This document shows positions 8,127-18,390 of a stretch of DNA of 38,226 nucleotides, in pieces. Position 1 is the stretch's first letter. Each line of letters starts with the position of its first letter. The DNA lies in the NCBI GenBank assembly GCA_030447665.1, contig JAUJOJ010000017.1:7367-45592 (forward strand). Reading direction: 5' to 3'. Made by a program: the position numbers and the translations under genes. Origin of the DNA: Allosphingosinicella sp. GTDB taxonomy: Bacteria > Pseudomonadota > Alphaproteobacteria > Sphingomonadales > Sphingomonadaceae. A model generated the notes under the pieces. The model was not told where the DNA came from, did no database searches, and was given only the letters and a program-made list of their open reading frames with translations.

Positions 8127-8798
8127 ATGTTGTCGTGGAAAAAGCGAGCCATGGCGGCCTGCATCCACACCAAGCCAATCCTTCAGCGCCTTCTGGCGCT
8201 CGGCTGCCTTGTCGCGGCGGCGGCGTGCTCGCGCGAAGCGCCGGATGCTGCGGCACTGCCGAAGAGCAATGCGAAAGCCGCACCGGCCGTCGCTCAAGCT
8301 GCGCCTCCGCCACAAATCGTGGCCGGAAGGGTCGGAAGTGCGGCGCAGGCGTTCAAGATCGAGACCTTCCTCCAGCCCGATCGTCCGCTGAAGCCACGGG
8401 ATTATGTCTGGGACGCCGAGGGCGCTCCCAAGGGGGCGCTGCGGATCGTCGTCGATATCGAGGCGCAGCGTCTTTACGTCTATCGCGGCGGAGTCGAGAT
8501 CGGACGCTCCACGCTCATCTACGGCGCCGACGACAAGCCGACGCCGATGGGGACCTTCCCGATCCTGGAGAAGGATGCGGACCATGTGTCCAATCTTTAC
8601 GACGCCGAGATGCCCTACATGCTGCGGCTGACCTGGGACGGCATCGCCATCCATGGCAGCGAGGTCGACGAATGGGCCGCGACCAACGGCTGCATCGGTG
8701 TTCCGGACGAGTTCGCTGCGCTCCTCTTCGCGGAAGCGAAACTCGGCGACCAGGTGCTCGTCACCAATGGCTGGATGACTGAAATCTACGACGCCTAA
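8127..8798 (+). CDS. L,D-transpeptidase (YkuD) lipoprotein
   Basis: A 223-aa exported enzyme. After a positively charged start, a hydrophobic stretch ends in LVAAAACS, a likely lipobox, so it may be anchored to a membrane. An Ala/Pro-rich linker leads into the YkuD catalytic domain (about residues 105-220). The active-site motif HGSEVDEWAATNGCIGV contains His176 and nucleophile Cys189. L,D-transpeptidases form 3-3 peptidoglycan cross-links or attach proteins to peptidoglycan. ATG 8127 is the first start; ATG 8151 (MAACIHTKP) is also possible. It converges on accC, with tandem hairpin repeats between. Confidence 0.9.
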   Translation: MLSWKKRAMAACIHTKPILQRLLALGCLVAAAACSREAPDAAALPKSNAKAAPAVAQAAPPPQIVAGRVGSAAQAFKIETFLQPDRPLKPRDYVWDAEGAPKGALRIVVDIEAQRLYVYRGGVEIGRSTLIYGADDKPTPMGTFPILEKDADHVSNLYDAEMPYMLRLTWDGIAIHGSEVDEWAATNGCIGVPDEFAALLFAEAKLGDQVLVTNGWMTEIYDA

Positions 8799-8855
8799 GC
8801 GTCGGCGCTTGTCATCGGCGCAAGCCATTCCTCCAGATGGTTGGAGCATTGGCTT

Positions 8856-8880
8856 TAGGGCCGTCCCCCGGACGGCCCTA
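8856..8880. terminator. Bidirectional hairpin between L,D-transpeptidase gene and accC
   Basis: An 11-bp perfect stem, TAGGGCCGTCC-CCC-GGACGGCCCTA, lies between two convergent genes. A diverged copy at 8930-8954 pairs CCGTCC with GGACGG and contains the accC stop codon. There is no strong U tract, so termination is inferred from position and stem strength. Confidence 0.5.
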
Positions 8881-8951
8881 GCCGCTTTCGCGGCTCAGCC
8901 ATTCCTCCAGATGGCTCGAGAAATGGCTTTAGATCCGTCCCCCGGACGGCT

Positions 8952-10301
<1,350 letters not shown>

Positions 10302-10307
10302 GCCGCC

Positions 10308-10805
10308 TTACTCGACGATGACGAGCGGCTGATCATATTCGACGGGCTGCACATCCATGACCAGGATCTGCCGGACCGTGCCGGCCTTCGGAGCCGTGAT
10401 CGGGTTCATCACCTTCATCGCCTCCACGATCACGAGCGTTTCGCCGGCGCTGACCTGCTGCCCGACGGAAACGAAGGGAGGCGCGCCAGGCTCGCCGGAA
10501 AGATAAACAGTGCCCACCATCGGCGACTTGACCGCGCCGGGATGATTGGCGGCGGCGACTTCTTCCTGAGCGGCGGTCAGCGGAACGGGTGGGGCCGATG
10601 CGGCCGGCCCGGCGACCGCAGGTGCGGCGGGCGCCGGAGCGGCGACATAGCTGGTCGCAAGCTGGCGCTTCACCACGATACGGCGCTCGCCGTCCTGCAC
10701 CTCGATCTCGGAAAGATCGCCTGAGTTCAAAAGCTCGGCGAGCTGGCGCACCAGATCGGTATCGATCTGCATCGCGCCGCCCGCGCTGCTTTCATCGCTG
10801 GCCAT
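10308..10805 (-). CDS. accB: Acetyl-CoA carboxylase biotin carboxyl carrier protein
   Basis: A 165-aa BCCP. The N-terminal part interacts with AccC, an Ala/Pro-rich linker (APAPAAPAVAGPAASAPP) follows, and the C-terminal biotinyl domain carries EAMKVMN, whose Lys is biotinylated. The protein shuttles carboxybiotin between AccC and the AccAD carboxyltransferase. It lies 32 bases after aroQ and 6 bases before accC. The start may be ATG 10805 or the internal Met before QIDTDLVRQL, which is closer to the usual N-terminus. Confidence 0.96.
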   Translation of the reverse strand: MASDESSAGGAMQIDTDLVRQLAELLNSGDLSEIEVQDGERRIVVKRQLATSYVAAPAPAAPAVAGPAASAPPVPLTAAQEEVAAANHPGAVKSPMVGTVYLSGEPGAPPFVSVGQQVSAGETLVIVEAMKVMNPITAPKAGTVRQILVMDVQPVEYDQPLVIVE

Positions 10806-10837
10806 TGGAACCTCTTTTCCCCTTTGGCGGCGCCTTG

Positions 10838-11278
10838 TCAGAGACTGGCAGCCGCGTCCAGAGCAAGCTGATAGCCGAGCGCCCCGAAGCCGGAGATGCT
10901 TCCCTTCGCCGCCGCCGCCACATAGCTGCGCCGGCGGAAGGGCTCGCGGGCCTGCGGATTGGACAGGTGGACTTCGATCACCGGCACCGGGATAGCCCTG
11001 ATCGCATCATAGAGGGCGATCGAGCTGTGGGTGAAAGCCCCGGCATTGAGGATTACCGCCCTCGCACCTTCGGCGCCGGCCTCGTGAAGCCAGTCGATGA
11101 GATGCCCCTCGTGGTTCGATTGGCGCATGTCGATCGCGAGGCCGAGCTCGCGTGCCCGGTCTTCGAGCGCGCCGGCAATCTCATCCAGCGTCTCCGCGCC
11201 ATAAATCTCCGGCTCGCGCGTGCCGAGGAGGTTGAGGTTGGGGCCGTTCAGCACATAGATGGTCGGTGGCGTCGCCAT
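10838..11278 (-). CDS. aroQ: 3-Dehydroquinate dehydratase, type II
   Basis: A 146-aa enzyme that converts 3-dehydroquinate to 3-dehydroshikimate in the shikimate pathway. Type II signatures are VLNGPNLNLLGTREPEIYG with the catalytic Arg and Tyr of the flexible loop, QSNHEGHLIDWLHEA, LNAGAFTHSSIAL and VIEVHLSNPQAREPFRRRS with the catalytic His. It is the first gene of aroQ-accB-accC, an order common in proteobacteria. It is divergent from thiS, with 45 bases between the two starts. Confidence 0.96.
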   Translation of the reverse strand: MATPPTIYVLNGPNLNLLGTREPEIYGAETLDEIAGALEDRARELGLAIDMRQSNHEGHLIDWLHEAGAEGARAVILNAGAFTHSSIALYDAIRAIPVPVIEVHLSNPQAREPFRRRSYVAAAAKGSISGFGALGYQLALDAAASL

Positions 11279-11323
11279 TCCGAGTCCCTATATGGCGTCA
11301 GTCTTCCACCGCAAGGGCAGAGC

Positions 11324-11542
11324 ATGGTCTACGACGACACCCTCTCGATCACCGTCAACGGGCAGCACCGGCGCGTGATCAAGGGACTGACGATCGCGGA
11401 CCTCGCGCTCGAGCTCGGGCTGGAGCCCACCAAGGTGGCGGTGGAGCGGAACCTGGAGATCGTGCCCCGCTCGACGCTTGGCGACACGAAGATCGAGGAT
11501 GGCGACGACTTCGAGATCGTGACCTTCGTCGGTGGCGGCTGA
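11324..11542 (+). CDS. thiS: Thiamine biosynthesis sulfur carrier protein ThiS
   Basis: A 72-aa ubiquitin-fold sulfur carrier. The N-terminus (DTLSITVNGQHRRV) forms the first strands and the protein ends in FVGGG, carrying the C-terminal Gly-Gly that is adenylated by ThiF and thiocarboxylated. It supplies sulfur to ThiG for the thiazole ring. It is followed by thiG after a 159-base gap filled with a palindromic element, so the pair may still be co-transcribed. ATG 11324 fits the family length (about 66 aa) with a few extra N-terminal residues. Confidence 0.92.
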   Translation: MVYDDTLSITVNGQHRRVIKGLTIADLALELGLEPTKVAVERNLEIVPRSTLGDTKIEDGDDFEIVTFVGGG

Positions 11543-11690
11543 GAGCTGTTTGAAAATGCGCTCAAGATCGCATTTCTGGCTCGGCGCCAGCCCGCTCCCC
11601 CAGCGAGCCTCCCGACGACACTATGATTGCATCGGGAGGCTGGGTGGAGGAGCGGGCCGGAACCGCACTGTCAAACAGGCTCTGAGACAA
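11543..11690. repeat. Intergenic palindromic element R3 (AGAGCTGTTTGA ends)
   Basis: Fills the thiS-thiG gap. The ends are inverted: GAGCTGTTTGA near 11547 and TCAAACAGGCTC near 11672-11683. The inner part forms a long imperfect hairpin between GCCCGCTCC...GCCTCCCGA and TCGGGAGGC...GGAGCGGGC. Same design as the R1/R2 elements but with a different end sequence. Confidence 0.7.
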
Positions 11691-11701
11691 GGAAGATCGA
11701 C

Positions 11702-12490
11702 GTGAACGTTGCGACAAATCTCGACGATTGCTGGACCGTGGCCGGACGGACGTTTCGCTCCCGCCTGATCGTCGGCACTGGGAAGTATAAGAGCTTCGAG
11801 CAGAATGCGGCGGCGGTGGAGGCATCGGGCGCCGAGATCGTGACGGTTGCGGTGCGGCGCGTGAATATCGCCGACCGCGGGGCGCCGATGCTGACCGATC
11901 ATATCGATCCCAAGCGCTACACCTATCTTCCGAATACGGCGGGCTGCTTCACCGCCGATGAGGCGATCCGGACGCTGCGGCTCGCACGCGAGGCGGGCGG
12001 CTGGACTTTGGTGAAGCTCGAAGTGCTGGGCGAGGCCAAGACGCTGTACCCCGACATGATCGAAACGCTGCGCGCGACCGAGATCCTGGCCAAGGAAGGC
12101 TTCGAGCCGATGGTCTATTGCGCCGACGATCCGATCGCGGCGAAGAAGCTCGAGGATGCGGGCGCGGTCGCGATCATGCCGCTCGGCGCGCCGATCGGCT
12201 CCGGGCTTGGTCTCCAGAACAAAGTGATGATCCGAATCATGGTAGAGAATGCCCGGGTGCCGGTGCTGGTCGATGCGGGCGTCGGCACGGCGTCGGACGC
12301 GGCGGTGGCGATGGAGCTCGGCTGCGACGGCGTGCTCATGAACACCGCCATCGCCGAGGCCAAGGACCCGCTGCTGATGGCGCGCGCGATGCGCCACGCG
12401 GTCGAAGCCGGCCGCCTCGCCTACCGCGCCGGCCGCATGGCCAAGCGCCGCTACGCCGACCCGTCGAGCCCGCTCGCCGGGCTGATCTAG
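11702..12490 (+). CDS. thiG: Thiazole synthase ThiG
   Basis: A 262-aa TIM-barrel enzyme that builds the thiamine thiazole phosphate from deoxyxylulose phosphate, ThiS thiocarboxylate and dehydroglycine or iminoacetate. Motifs: [12 protein letters not shown] at the N-terminus, [30 protein letters not shown] with the Schiff-base Lys, [14 protein letters not shown] (phosphate loop) and [20 protein letters not shown]. The start is GTG 11702, preceded by AAGGAAG at good spacing; the upstream frame in the palindrome is not coding. The stop TAG lies inside the CTAGAGC end of the next palindromic element. Confidence 0.96.
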   Translation: MNVATNLDDCWTVAGRTFRSRLIVGTGKYKSFEQNAAAVEASGAEIVTVAVRRVNIADRGAPMLTDHIDPKRYTYLPNTAGCFTADEAIRTLRLAREAGGWTLVKLEVLGEAKTLYPDMIETLRATEILAKEGFEPMVYCADDPIAAKKLEDAGAVAIMPLGAPIGSGLGLQNKVMIRIMVENARVPVLVDAGVGTASDAAVAMELGCDGVLMNTAIAEAKDPLLMARAMRHAVEAGRLAYRAGRMAKRRYADPSSPLAGLI

Positions 12491-12599
12491 AGCACTTCCC
12501 GAAAAAGTGGGGAGCGGTTTTTCGGCCAGAAGTGCTCAAGAAATGATCTGGAGCCTTTCTGATCCGACAAGGCGATCGCCTTGTCGGGAAAGGCTCTAG
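12487..12599. repeat. Intergenic palindromic element R2 (inverted copy of R1)
   Basis: Two adjoining hairpins. The first pairs AGCACTTCCCGAAAAA with TTTTTCGGCCAGAAGTGCT. The second pairs GAGCCTTTC with GAAAGGCTC around a perfect 24-base palindrome at 12564-12587 (half-site CCGACAAGGCGA). The outer ends match those of R1 (2343-2460) in reverse order. The thiG stop codon lies in its left end. Confidence 0.82.
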
Positions 12600-12635
12600 A
12601 CAGGAACAGGAGCGGCATGCGCGGGTTGGTGGCGC

Positions 12636-14602
12636 ATGCCCGATTTCATGGCCGCACGCGAGAAGATGGTCGAGCGGCAGATCGCCGCGCGCGGCATCCA
12701 CGACCGGCGCATCCACGATGCCTTCCGCAGCGTGCCTCGCGAGGAGTTCGTGCCCGAGCATCTGCACGAATTCGCGTTCGAGGATGCGCCGCTGCCGATC
12801 GAGGCTGATCAGACCATATCCCAGCCCTATATTGTCGCGCTGATGCTGGAGGCGGCGGAGCTCGAAGGGTCGGACAAGGTGCTCGAAGTGGGCGCGGGAT
12901 CCGGATATACGGCCGCGATCCTCGCGCAGGTCGTCGATGAAGTGGTCGCAATCGAACGGCATCAGGAGCTTGCCCGACTCGCGGGCGAGCGGATGGAGCG
13001 CTTGGAGCTCGAGAATGTCTCGATCTACGAGGGCGACGGCACGCGCGGCTTTCCGGAAAAGGCGCCGTTCGATGCGATCATCGTGTCTGCGAGCGGGAGC
13101 CATGTGCCGGATGTGCTGCTTCAGCAGCTGGAGGTCGGCGGACGGCTCGTGATGCCGGTAGGCGAGCCGCAGGAGGTGCAGCAGCTCCTGAAGATCACCC
13201 GCACGGGCGAAGACGATTATGAGCAGGAGGAGCTTGGCGCCGTCCGCTTCGTGCCGCTGATCGGCGCCCATGCCTGGGATGAACGCGGTAAGCGGGCCGA
13301 TCCCCGGTCGCTTCCCGAGCTGATCCGGGATGCCGCCGAGCCGCTGCCGGACTTCGATGATCCCGCATTCGGGGCCCTGTTCGACCGCTTCGGCGATGCG
13401 CGGGTGGTGCTGCTCGGCGAGGCGAGCCACGGCACGTCGGAATTCTACCGTGCCCGCGCCGCCATCACCAGGCGATTGATCGAGGAGCATGGCTTCACCA
13501 TCGTCGCCGTGGAGGCGGACTGGCCGGACGCCGCCGGCATCGACCGCTATGTGCGCGGCCGGCCGCGCAGGGACGGGGAGGAGGCGCCGTTTCAGCGTTT
13601 CCCGACCTGGATGTGGCGCAACACCGATGTCGATGCCTTTGTGCAGTGGCTGAAGCGCCGCAACGAGGGGCGGCCGCAGGAAGAAATGGCCGGCTTCTAC
13701 GGCCTCGATCTCTACAATCTCGGCGGCTCGATCCGGGCCGTCATCGACTATCTCGATGATGTCGATCCGGAGGCCGCTTCGGTCGCGCGCGAGCGCTACG
13801 GCTGCCTTCAGCCTTATGCCAAGAACCCGCAGGGCTATGGCCGGATGGCGCTGACGCGCGGCTATGCGCAATGCGAGCAGCCGGTCGTTCAGATGCTCCG
13901 CGAGCTGCTTGGGAAACGGGTGGAATATGTCGGCGAGAACAGCGACGAATATCTCGACGCGGCCGCCAATGCCCGGCTGGTGAAGAATGCCGAGGCTTAT
14001 TACCGCGTCATGTATCACGGCGCGGCGGAGAGCTGGAACCTGCGCGACACGCACATGTTCGAAACGCTCTGCCAGCTGCTCGACGCCAAGGGCGCGGGAG
14101 CAAAGGCGGTGGTCTGGGCGCATAACAGCCATATCGGAAACGCCGCCCACACCGAGATGGGCCAGGTCCGTGAGGAGCTGAACATCGGCCAGCTCTGCAA
14201 GGAGCGCTGGGGCGAGCAGGCGCGTTTGATCGGCTTTGGCACGCACACCGGCACCGTCGCCGCCGCCACCGACTGGGACGATCCGATGGAGGTGAAAGAG
14301 GTGCGCCCCTCGCTCGCCGGAAGCTACGAGCGCATGTCGCACGATGCCGGTGTCGAGCGCTTCCTCCTCGATCTGCGCGAGGGGTGAACGACGACGTAGT
14401 GGAAGGATTGCTGGAGCCGCGGCTGGAGCGCTTTATCGGCGTCATCTACCGGCCCGCCACCGAGCGCTGGAGCCATTATGCCCAGGCCGTTCTTCCCAAC
14501 CAGTTCGACGCCTGGGTGTGGTTCGACGAGACCCGCGCGGTGACGCCGCTGCCCGGGAGGCAATTGCCGGGCGAAAAGGAGCTGTACCCGTTCGGGCTCT
14601 AG
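12636..14602 (+). CDS. Protein-L-isoaspartate methyltransferase / erythromycin esterase-like fusion (one apparent frameshift)
   Basis: A two-domain protein of about 655 aa. Residues 1-215 are a Pcm-type SAM methyltransferase that repairs isoaspartate: MVERQIAARGIHDRRI, the substrate loop PLPIEADQTISQPYIVALM, and the SAM motif VLEVGAGSGYTAA. Residues about 235-650 are an erythromycin-esterase-like domain (VVLLGEASHGTSEFY, VAVEADWPDA, VVWAHNSHIGNA with the conserved His). The frame stops at 14387 but continues at once in the next frame (NDDVVEGLLEPRLERFIGVI, FDAWVWFDETRAV) to 14602. One more G in the GGGG run at 14381-14384 joins them, so this is probably a sequencing deletion. This fusion is known in proteobacteria; the esterase domain is likely a repair or detoxification partner, not proven macrolide resistance. 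Confidence 0.88.
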
Positions 14603-14741
14603 ATGGTCTAGGCGGCCATTTGCCGGCTCCGGCGACGAGAGCGCCCGTTGCCGGCAGTTCAGGGGCCGACCTATATAGGCGCCGCCAAGACCGGCTCCCG
14701 CTTGGGGAACGCCGTTTCGCGAGAAAATATGGAGACGAAGC

Positions 14742-16928
14742 TTGAAGGCATTTCTTCTGGCGAGCGCAGCGGCGCTTGCACTTGGCGGGTGCACCACGAT
14801 GGCGGCTGATGGGGCAGTCGGCGCGAAACCGCTGCGGCGGCCCAGGCCGCCCAGATCGACGCCGCACCCGCGGTCCGGGGGACCGCAACAACGTTCTGCT
14901 GGCCGACTGGACCGGCCCCTATGAAGGCGTTCCGCCCTGGGACCAGGTGAAGCCGGAGCTTTTCCCCGAAGCCTTCCAATTCGCCATCGACGAGCAGCGC
15001 CGTGAAGTGCTGGCGATCGCCGACGATCCTGCCGCGCCGACCTTCCGCAACACCGTTGAAGCGCTGGAGAAAGCCGGCGAACGGCTCGGCCGCGTCGGCG
15101 CGCTGTTCGGCGTCATGACGGGCAATATGGCCAACCCGCAATACCAGGCGCTGCAGAAGGAGTGGGGGCCGAAGCTCGCCGCCGCGTCGGACCAGATCAC
15201 GCTCAATCCGCAGCTCTTCCAGCGGATCAAGGCGGTCTACGAAGCGCGCCGGAGTTCCGGGCTGGACGCCAAGCAGCAGCGGCTGGTGACCCGCCTCTAC
15301 GACAGCTACGTCCGCCGCGGCGCCAACCTCTCGCCCGAGCAGAAGCAGCAGCTTTCAGCCTACAACCAGCAGCTTGCATCGGCCTTCGCAAGCTTCAGCG
15401 AAAAGGTGCTTGCCGACGAGAGCACGCATATCGCCGCCAACGAAGCGGAGATGAAGGGCGTGCCCGACGATGTGAAGGCCGCGGCGAAGGCGGCGGCCAA
15501 GGAGCGGAACCTTCCGCCCGGCGTCTATGCGATCGTCAACACGCGCTCGGCCGTGGATCCGATCCTCACCTTCGCCGACAATCGCGCGCTTCGCGAGCGG
15601 GTCTGGCGCGCCTTCGTCAATCGCGGGGACAATGGAGGGGCGAACGACACCAACCAGGTGATCGCCCAGATCGTGAAGCTCCGTGCCGACCGCGCCAAGC
15701 TGCTCGGCTTCCCGACGCACGCGCATTGGCGGATGCAGGACACGATGGCCAAGACGCCGGAGCGCGGGCAGGAGCTGATGATGCGCGTCTGGCCGGCGGC
15801 GGTCGCGCGCGTGAAGGAGGAAGTGCGCGATCAGCAGGCCATGGCAGAAGAAACTGATCGCGCGCCAACATCACGATCGAGCCATGGGACTATCGCTACT
15901 ATCAGGAAAAGGTGCGCAAGGAGCGCTACGCCCTCAGCCAGGACGAGATTAAGCCCTATTTCGAATTGTCGAACATGATCAATGGCATGTTCTGGGCCGC
16001 GGGGCAGCTTTACGATCTCGATTTCAAGGAGAATACGGGGACGTGCCGGTCTGGCATCCGGACATCCGCACCTTCGAGGTGACCGACCGCCGCGACGGCA
16101 GCATGGTGGGCCTGTTCTACATGGACAATTACGCCCGCACCGGAAAGCGTTCCGGCGCGTGGGCGACCACCTATCGCAGCCGCTCGGGGCTCCTCGGCGA
16201 GGACATCGTCCTCGGCTCCAACAACAACAACTTCACCAAGCCCGCTCCGGGCGAGCCCGTGCTGATCAGCCTCGACGATGCCGAGACCTTGTTTCACGAG
16301 TTCGGCCACGCGATCCACTATTTCCTCTCGGACGTCTATTATCCGAGCTTCGGCGGCACGCCGCGGGACTTCGTCGAATATCCGAGCCAGGTGAACGAGA
16401 ACTGGCTGCTGACTCCGGAAGTGCTGAGCCGCTTCGCCAAGCATTACAAGACCGGCCAGCCGATGCCGCAGTCGCTGGTGCAGAAGATCGAGAAAGCCTC
16501 CACCTTCAACCAGGGGTTTGCGACAACCGAATATCTGTCCTCGGCGCTGGTCGATATGGCGCTGCACCTGCAGCCGGGCGGCGTCGTCGATCCGGACGCA
16601 TTCGAGCGCGAGACTCTGGACCAGGCTCGGCATGCCGAAGGAATTGGTGATGCGGCACCGCCTGCCGCAGTTCAATCACCTCTTCTCGTCGGACGCCTAC
16701 TCGGCCGGCTATTATTCCTACCTCTGGTCGGAGACGATGGACGCCGACACCTGGGCGGCCTTCGAGGAGGCGGGGAGCGCCTGGCACAAGCCGACCGCCG
16801 ACCGCTTCCGCGCGACCTTGCTGTCGACCGGCAACGAGACCGACCGCGCCGAGGCGTACCGCGCCTTCCGCGGCCGCGAACCGGACGTGAACGCGCTCCT
16901 CAAGAAGCGCGGCTTCCCGACGAAGTAA
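14742..16928 (+). CDS. M3 family peptidyl-dipeptidase, Dcp-like (several apparent frameshifts)
   Basis: About 729 codons across frames, the usual length of Dcp-like M3 zinc peptidases. The start is TTG 14742 after GGAGA, giving a lipoprotein leader (MKAFLLASAAALALGGCTT), so export to the periplasm is likely. The body shows WDQVKPELFPEAF, the zinc motif FHEFGHAIHYF (HExxH) and FSSDAYSAGYYSYLWS. Frame changes occur near 14815, 14875, 15855, 16037-16040 (GGGG run; an extra G restores the frame) and 16620, all of one or two bases. Every segment is well conserved and in order, so the gene is more likely intact with assembly errors than a true pseudogene. Function: trimming C-terminal dipeptides from short peptides. 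Confidence 0.82.
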
Positions 16929-17037
16929 GGAGGGTTCGTCGTCATCCCGGCGAAGGGGGGCATCCCGCCTCCGAGCGGAGAGGCAAAATAGGTATAGTAT
17001 CCCGGGAATTGCTGCTGATTCGCGCTCGACCTTCGGT

Positions 17038-17203
17038 GGAAGCGCATGGCGCTTCCACCTCGACCGATCAGGCTCCCAGACCAAGATCGCTTCAGGTTGA
17101 ATCAACCTGAAGCGTGAATCTTGGTCTCAACCATCTGAATAGAGCCAGATTCACGCTTTCGGCGGAAGCGCGAAGCGCTTCCACCTCAAACGATCTGGCT
17201 CTA
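17038..17203. repeat. Intergenic palindromic element R4 (three hairpins, GGAAGCGC family)
   Basis: Three hairpins in a row: GGAAGCGC-atg-GCGCTTCC (17038-17056); a long stem AGACCAAGAT...ATCTTGGTCT (17078-17127) with an inner CTTCAGGTTGA/CAACCTGAAG; and AGAGCCAGAT...ATCTGGCTCT (17141-17202) enclosing GGAAGCGC-gaa-GCGCTTCC. The stop codon of the phosphotransferase gene (CTA at 17201-17203, minus strand TAG) is part of the last arm. Related elements are at 31478-31600 and 32941-32995. Confidence 0.85.
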
Positions 17204-18271
17204 GTAGGCGCCGGCGCGTCTCGCCTGGGTCCAGGCGAGATCGGCCAGCGGCTCCAGGCTCGCCGCCATCTTGTCGGCATGCGCCGAGGCCGCCGTGCCG
17301 CGCGCAATCCTGCCCTTGATCCCGTGGATGATCGCCGCCAGCCGGAACATGTTGAAGGCCATGTAGAAGTCGAGATCGGGGATGCCGCTTCGCCCGGTCC
17401 GCGCGCAATAAGCGGCGACATAATCCTGCTCGGACGGGATATTCAGCGCGCCAAGGTCGAGCCCGGCGAGGCCCGACGTCATCCCCGCCGGCATGCGGTA
17501 CATCATCAGATGATAGCTGAAATCGGCGAGCGGGTGGCCGAGGGTGGACAACTCCCAGTCGAGCACTGCGAGCACCCGCGGCTCGGTTGCATGGAAGATC
17601 ATGTTGTCGCAGCGATAGTCGCCGTGGATGATCCTGACCTCGCCATCGCCGGCCGGGATGTTCCGGGGAAGCCATTCGACCAATTTATCCATCGCGGGAA
17701 CCCGGCCCGCTTCCTCGTCCTGAAGATACTGTTTCGACCAGCGGCCGATCTGGCGGGCGAAATAATTGCCGGGCTTACCGTAATCGCCGAGCCCCGCTGC
17801 TTCGGGATCGATGCGGTGGAGTGCCGCAATGGTGGCGTTCATTGCATCGAAATAAGCGGGGCGCAGCTCGTGATCGACCTCGGGAAAGGTCGGATCCCAA
17901 AAAATGCGCCCATCCACCATCTCCATGATGTAGAAGGCGGTGCCGATCACCTCCTCGTCGAGACAGAGCGCAACCGCCTTCGCGACCGGGAGGCCCTGGC
18001 GGCCGAGCGCCTCGATCACTCGGTATTCGCGGTCGACGGCGTGCGCCCCCGGGAGGAGCTTCCCAGGCGGTTTCCTGCGCAGCACATAGGAGCGCCCTGC
18101 GATGGTCAGCTTGTAGGTGGGATTGGACTGGCCGCCTTTGAACTGTTCGACGGTGAGCGGGCCAGCGAAACCCGCGACCTCCTGTTCCATGAAGCGTTGG
18201 AGGCGAGACACATCGAAGCGGTGCGCCTCGCGCACGGCGACCGTGCCGCTATTCTGCTCGCTTCTGCTCAT
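17201..18271 (-). CDS. Phosphotransferase family protein (APH-like)
   Basis: A 356-aa aminoglycoside-phosphotransferase-fold kinase. Motifs: GGQSNPTYKL (nucleotide loop), VLRRKPPGKLLPGAHAVDRE (Lys67 region), IIHGDYRCDNMIF with catalytic Asp218, and VLDWELSTLGHPLAD (metal site). This subfamily is related to the N-terminal domain of ACAD10/11 and is usually found beside acyl-CoA dehydrogenases, where it is thought to phosphorylate 4-hydroxy acids or their CoA esters; it is not an antibiotic-resistance enzyme. Here no acyl-CoA dehydrogenase is adjacent. Its stop codon falls inside palindromic element R4. Confidence 0.9.
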   Translation of the reverse strand: MSRSEQNSGTVAVREAHRFDVSRLQRFMEQEVAGFAGPLTVEQFKGGQSNPTYKLTIAGRSYVLRRKPPGKLLPGAHAVDREYRVIEALGRQGLPVAKAVALCLDEEVIGTAFYIMEMVDGRIFWDPTFPEVDHELRPAYFDAMNATIAALHRIDPEAAGLGDYGKPGNYFARQIGRWSKQYLQDEEAGRVPAMDKLVEWLPRNIPAGDGEVRIIHGDYRCDNMIFHATEPRVLAVLDWELSTLGHPLADFSYHLMMYRMPAGMTSGLAGLDLGALNIPSEQDYVAAYCARTGRSGIPDLDFYMAFNMFRLAAIIHGIKGRIARGTAASAHADKMAASLEPLADLAWTQARRAGAY

Positions 18272-18351
18272 CCGCTCCCCGTGCCTCGGATCGGTTGGCT
18301 AGCATAGCTGGTGGCCAAGTTCGATTCCTTCGGCTCTTCGCGCCCCAGAAG

Positions 18352-18367
18352 TTACCAATTTGCTAAC
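18352..18367. promoter_or_regulatory. CtrA-like box upstream of the CHASE2-EAL gene
   Basis: TTAC-N7-CTAAC, one mismatch in each half from the alphaproteobacterial CtrA consensus TTAA-N7-TTAAC. It ends 23 bases before the ATG at 18391. The same spaced motif recurs at 20727-20742. Binding is inferred. Confidence 0.45.
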
Positions 18368-18390
18368 CTTTTTCTGCCATCGATGTTTTC

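Noticed and set aside
11543..12599. CRISPR array or tRNA-like structures in the palindromic gaps around thiG
   Set aside because: No repeated units with regular spacers; the structures are single inverted repeats.
12336..14342. 668-codon open frame antisense to the Pcm/esterase fusion
   Set aside because: Shadow of a real gene on the other strand; it also runs through element R2 and the end of thiG.
13390..14602. Macrolide resistance gene
   Set aside because: The esterase-like domain is fused to Pcm and sits among housekeeping genes with no mobile element; a resistance role is unsupported.
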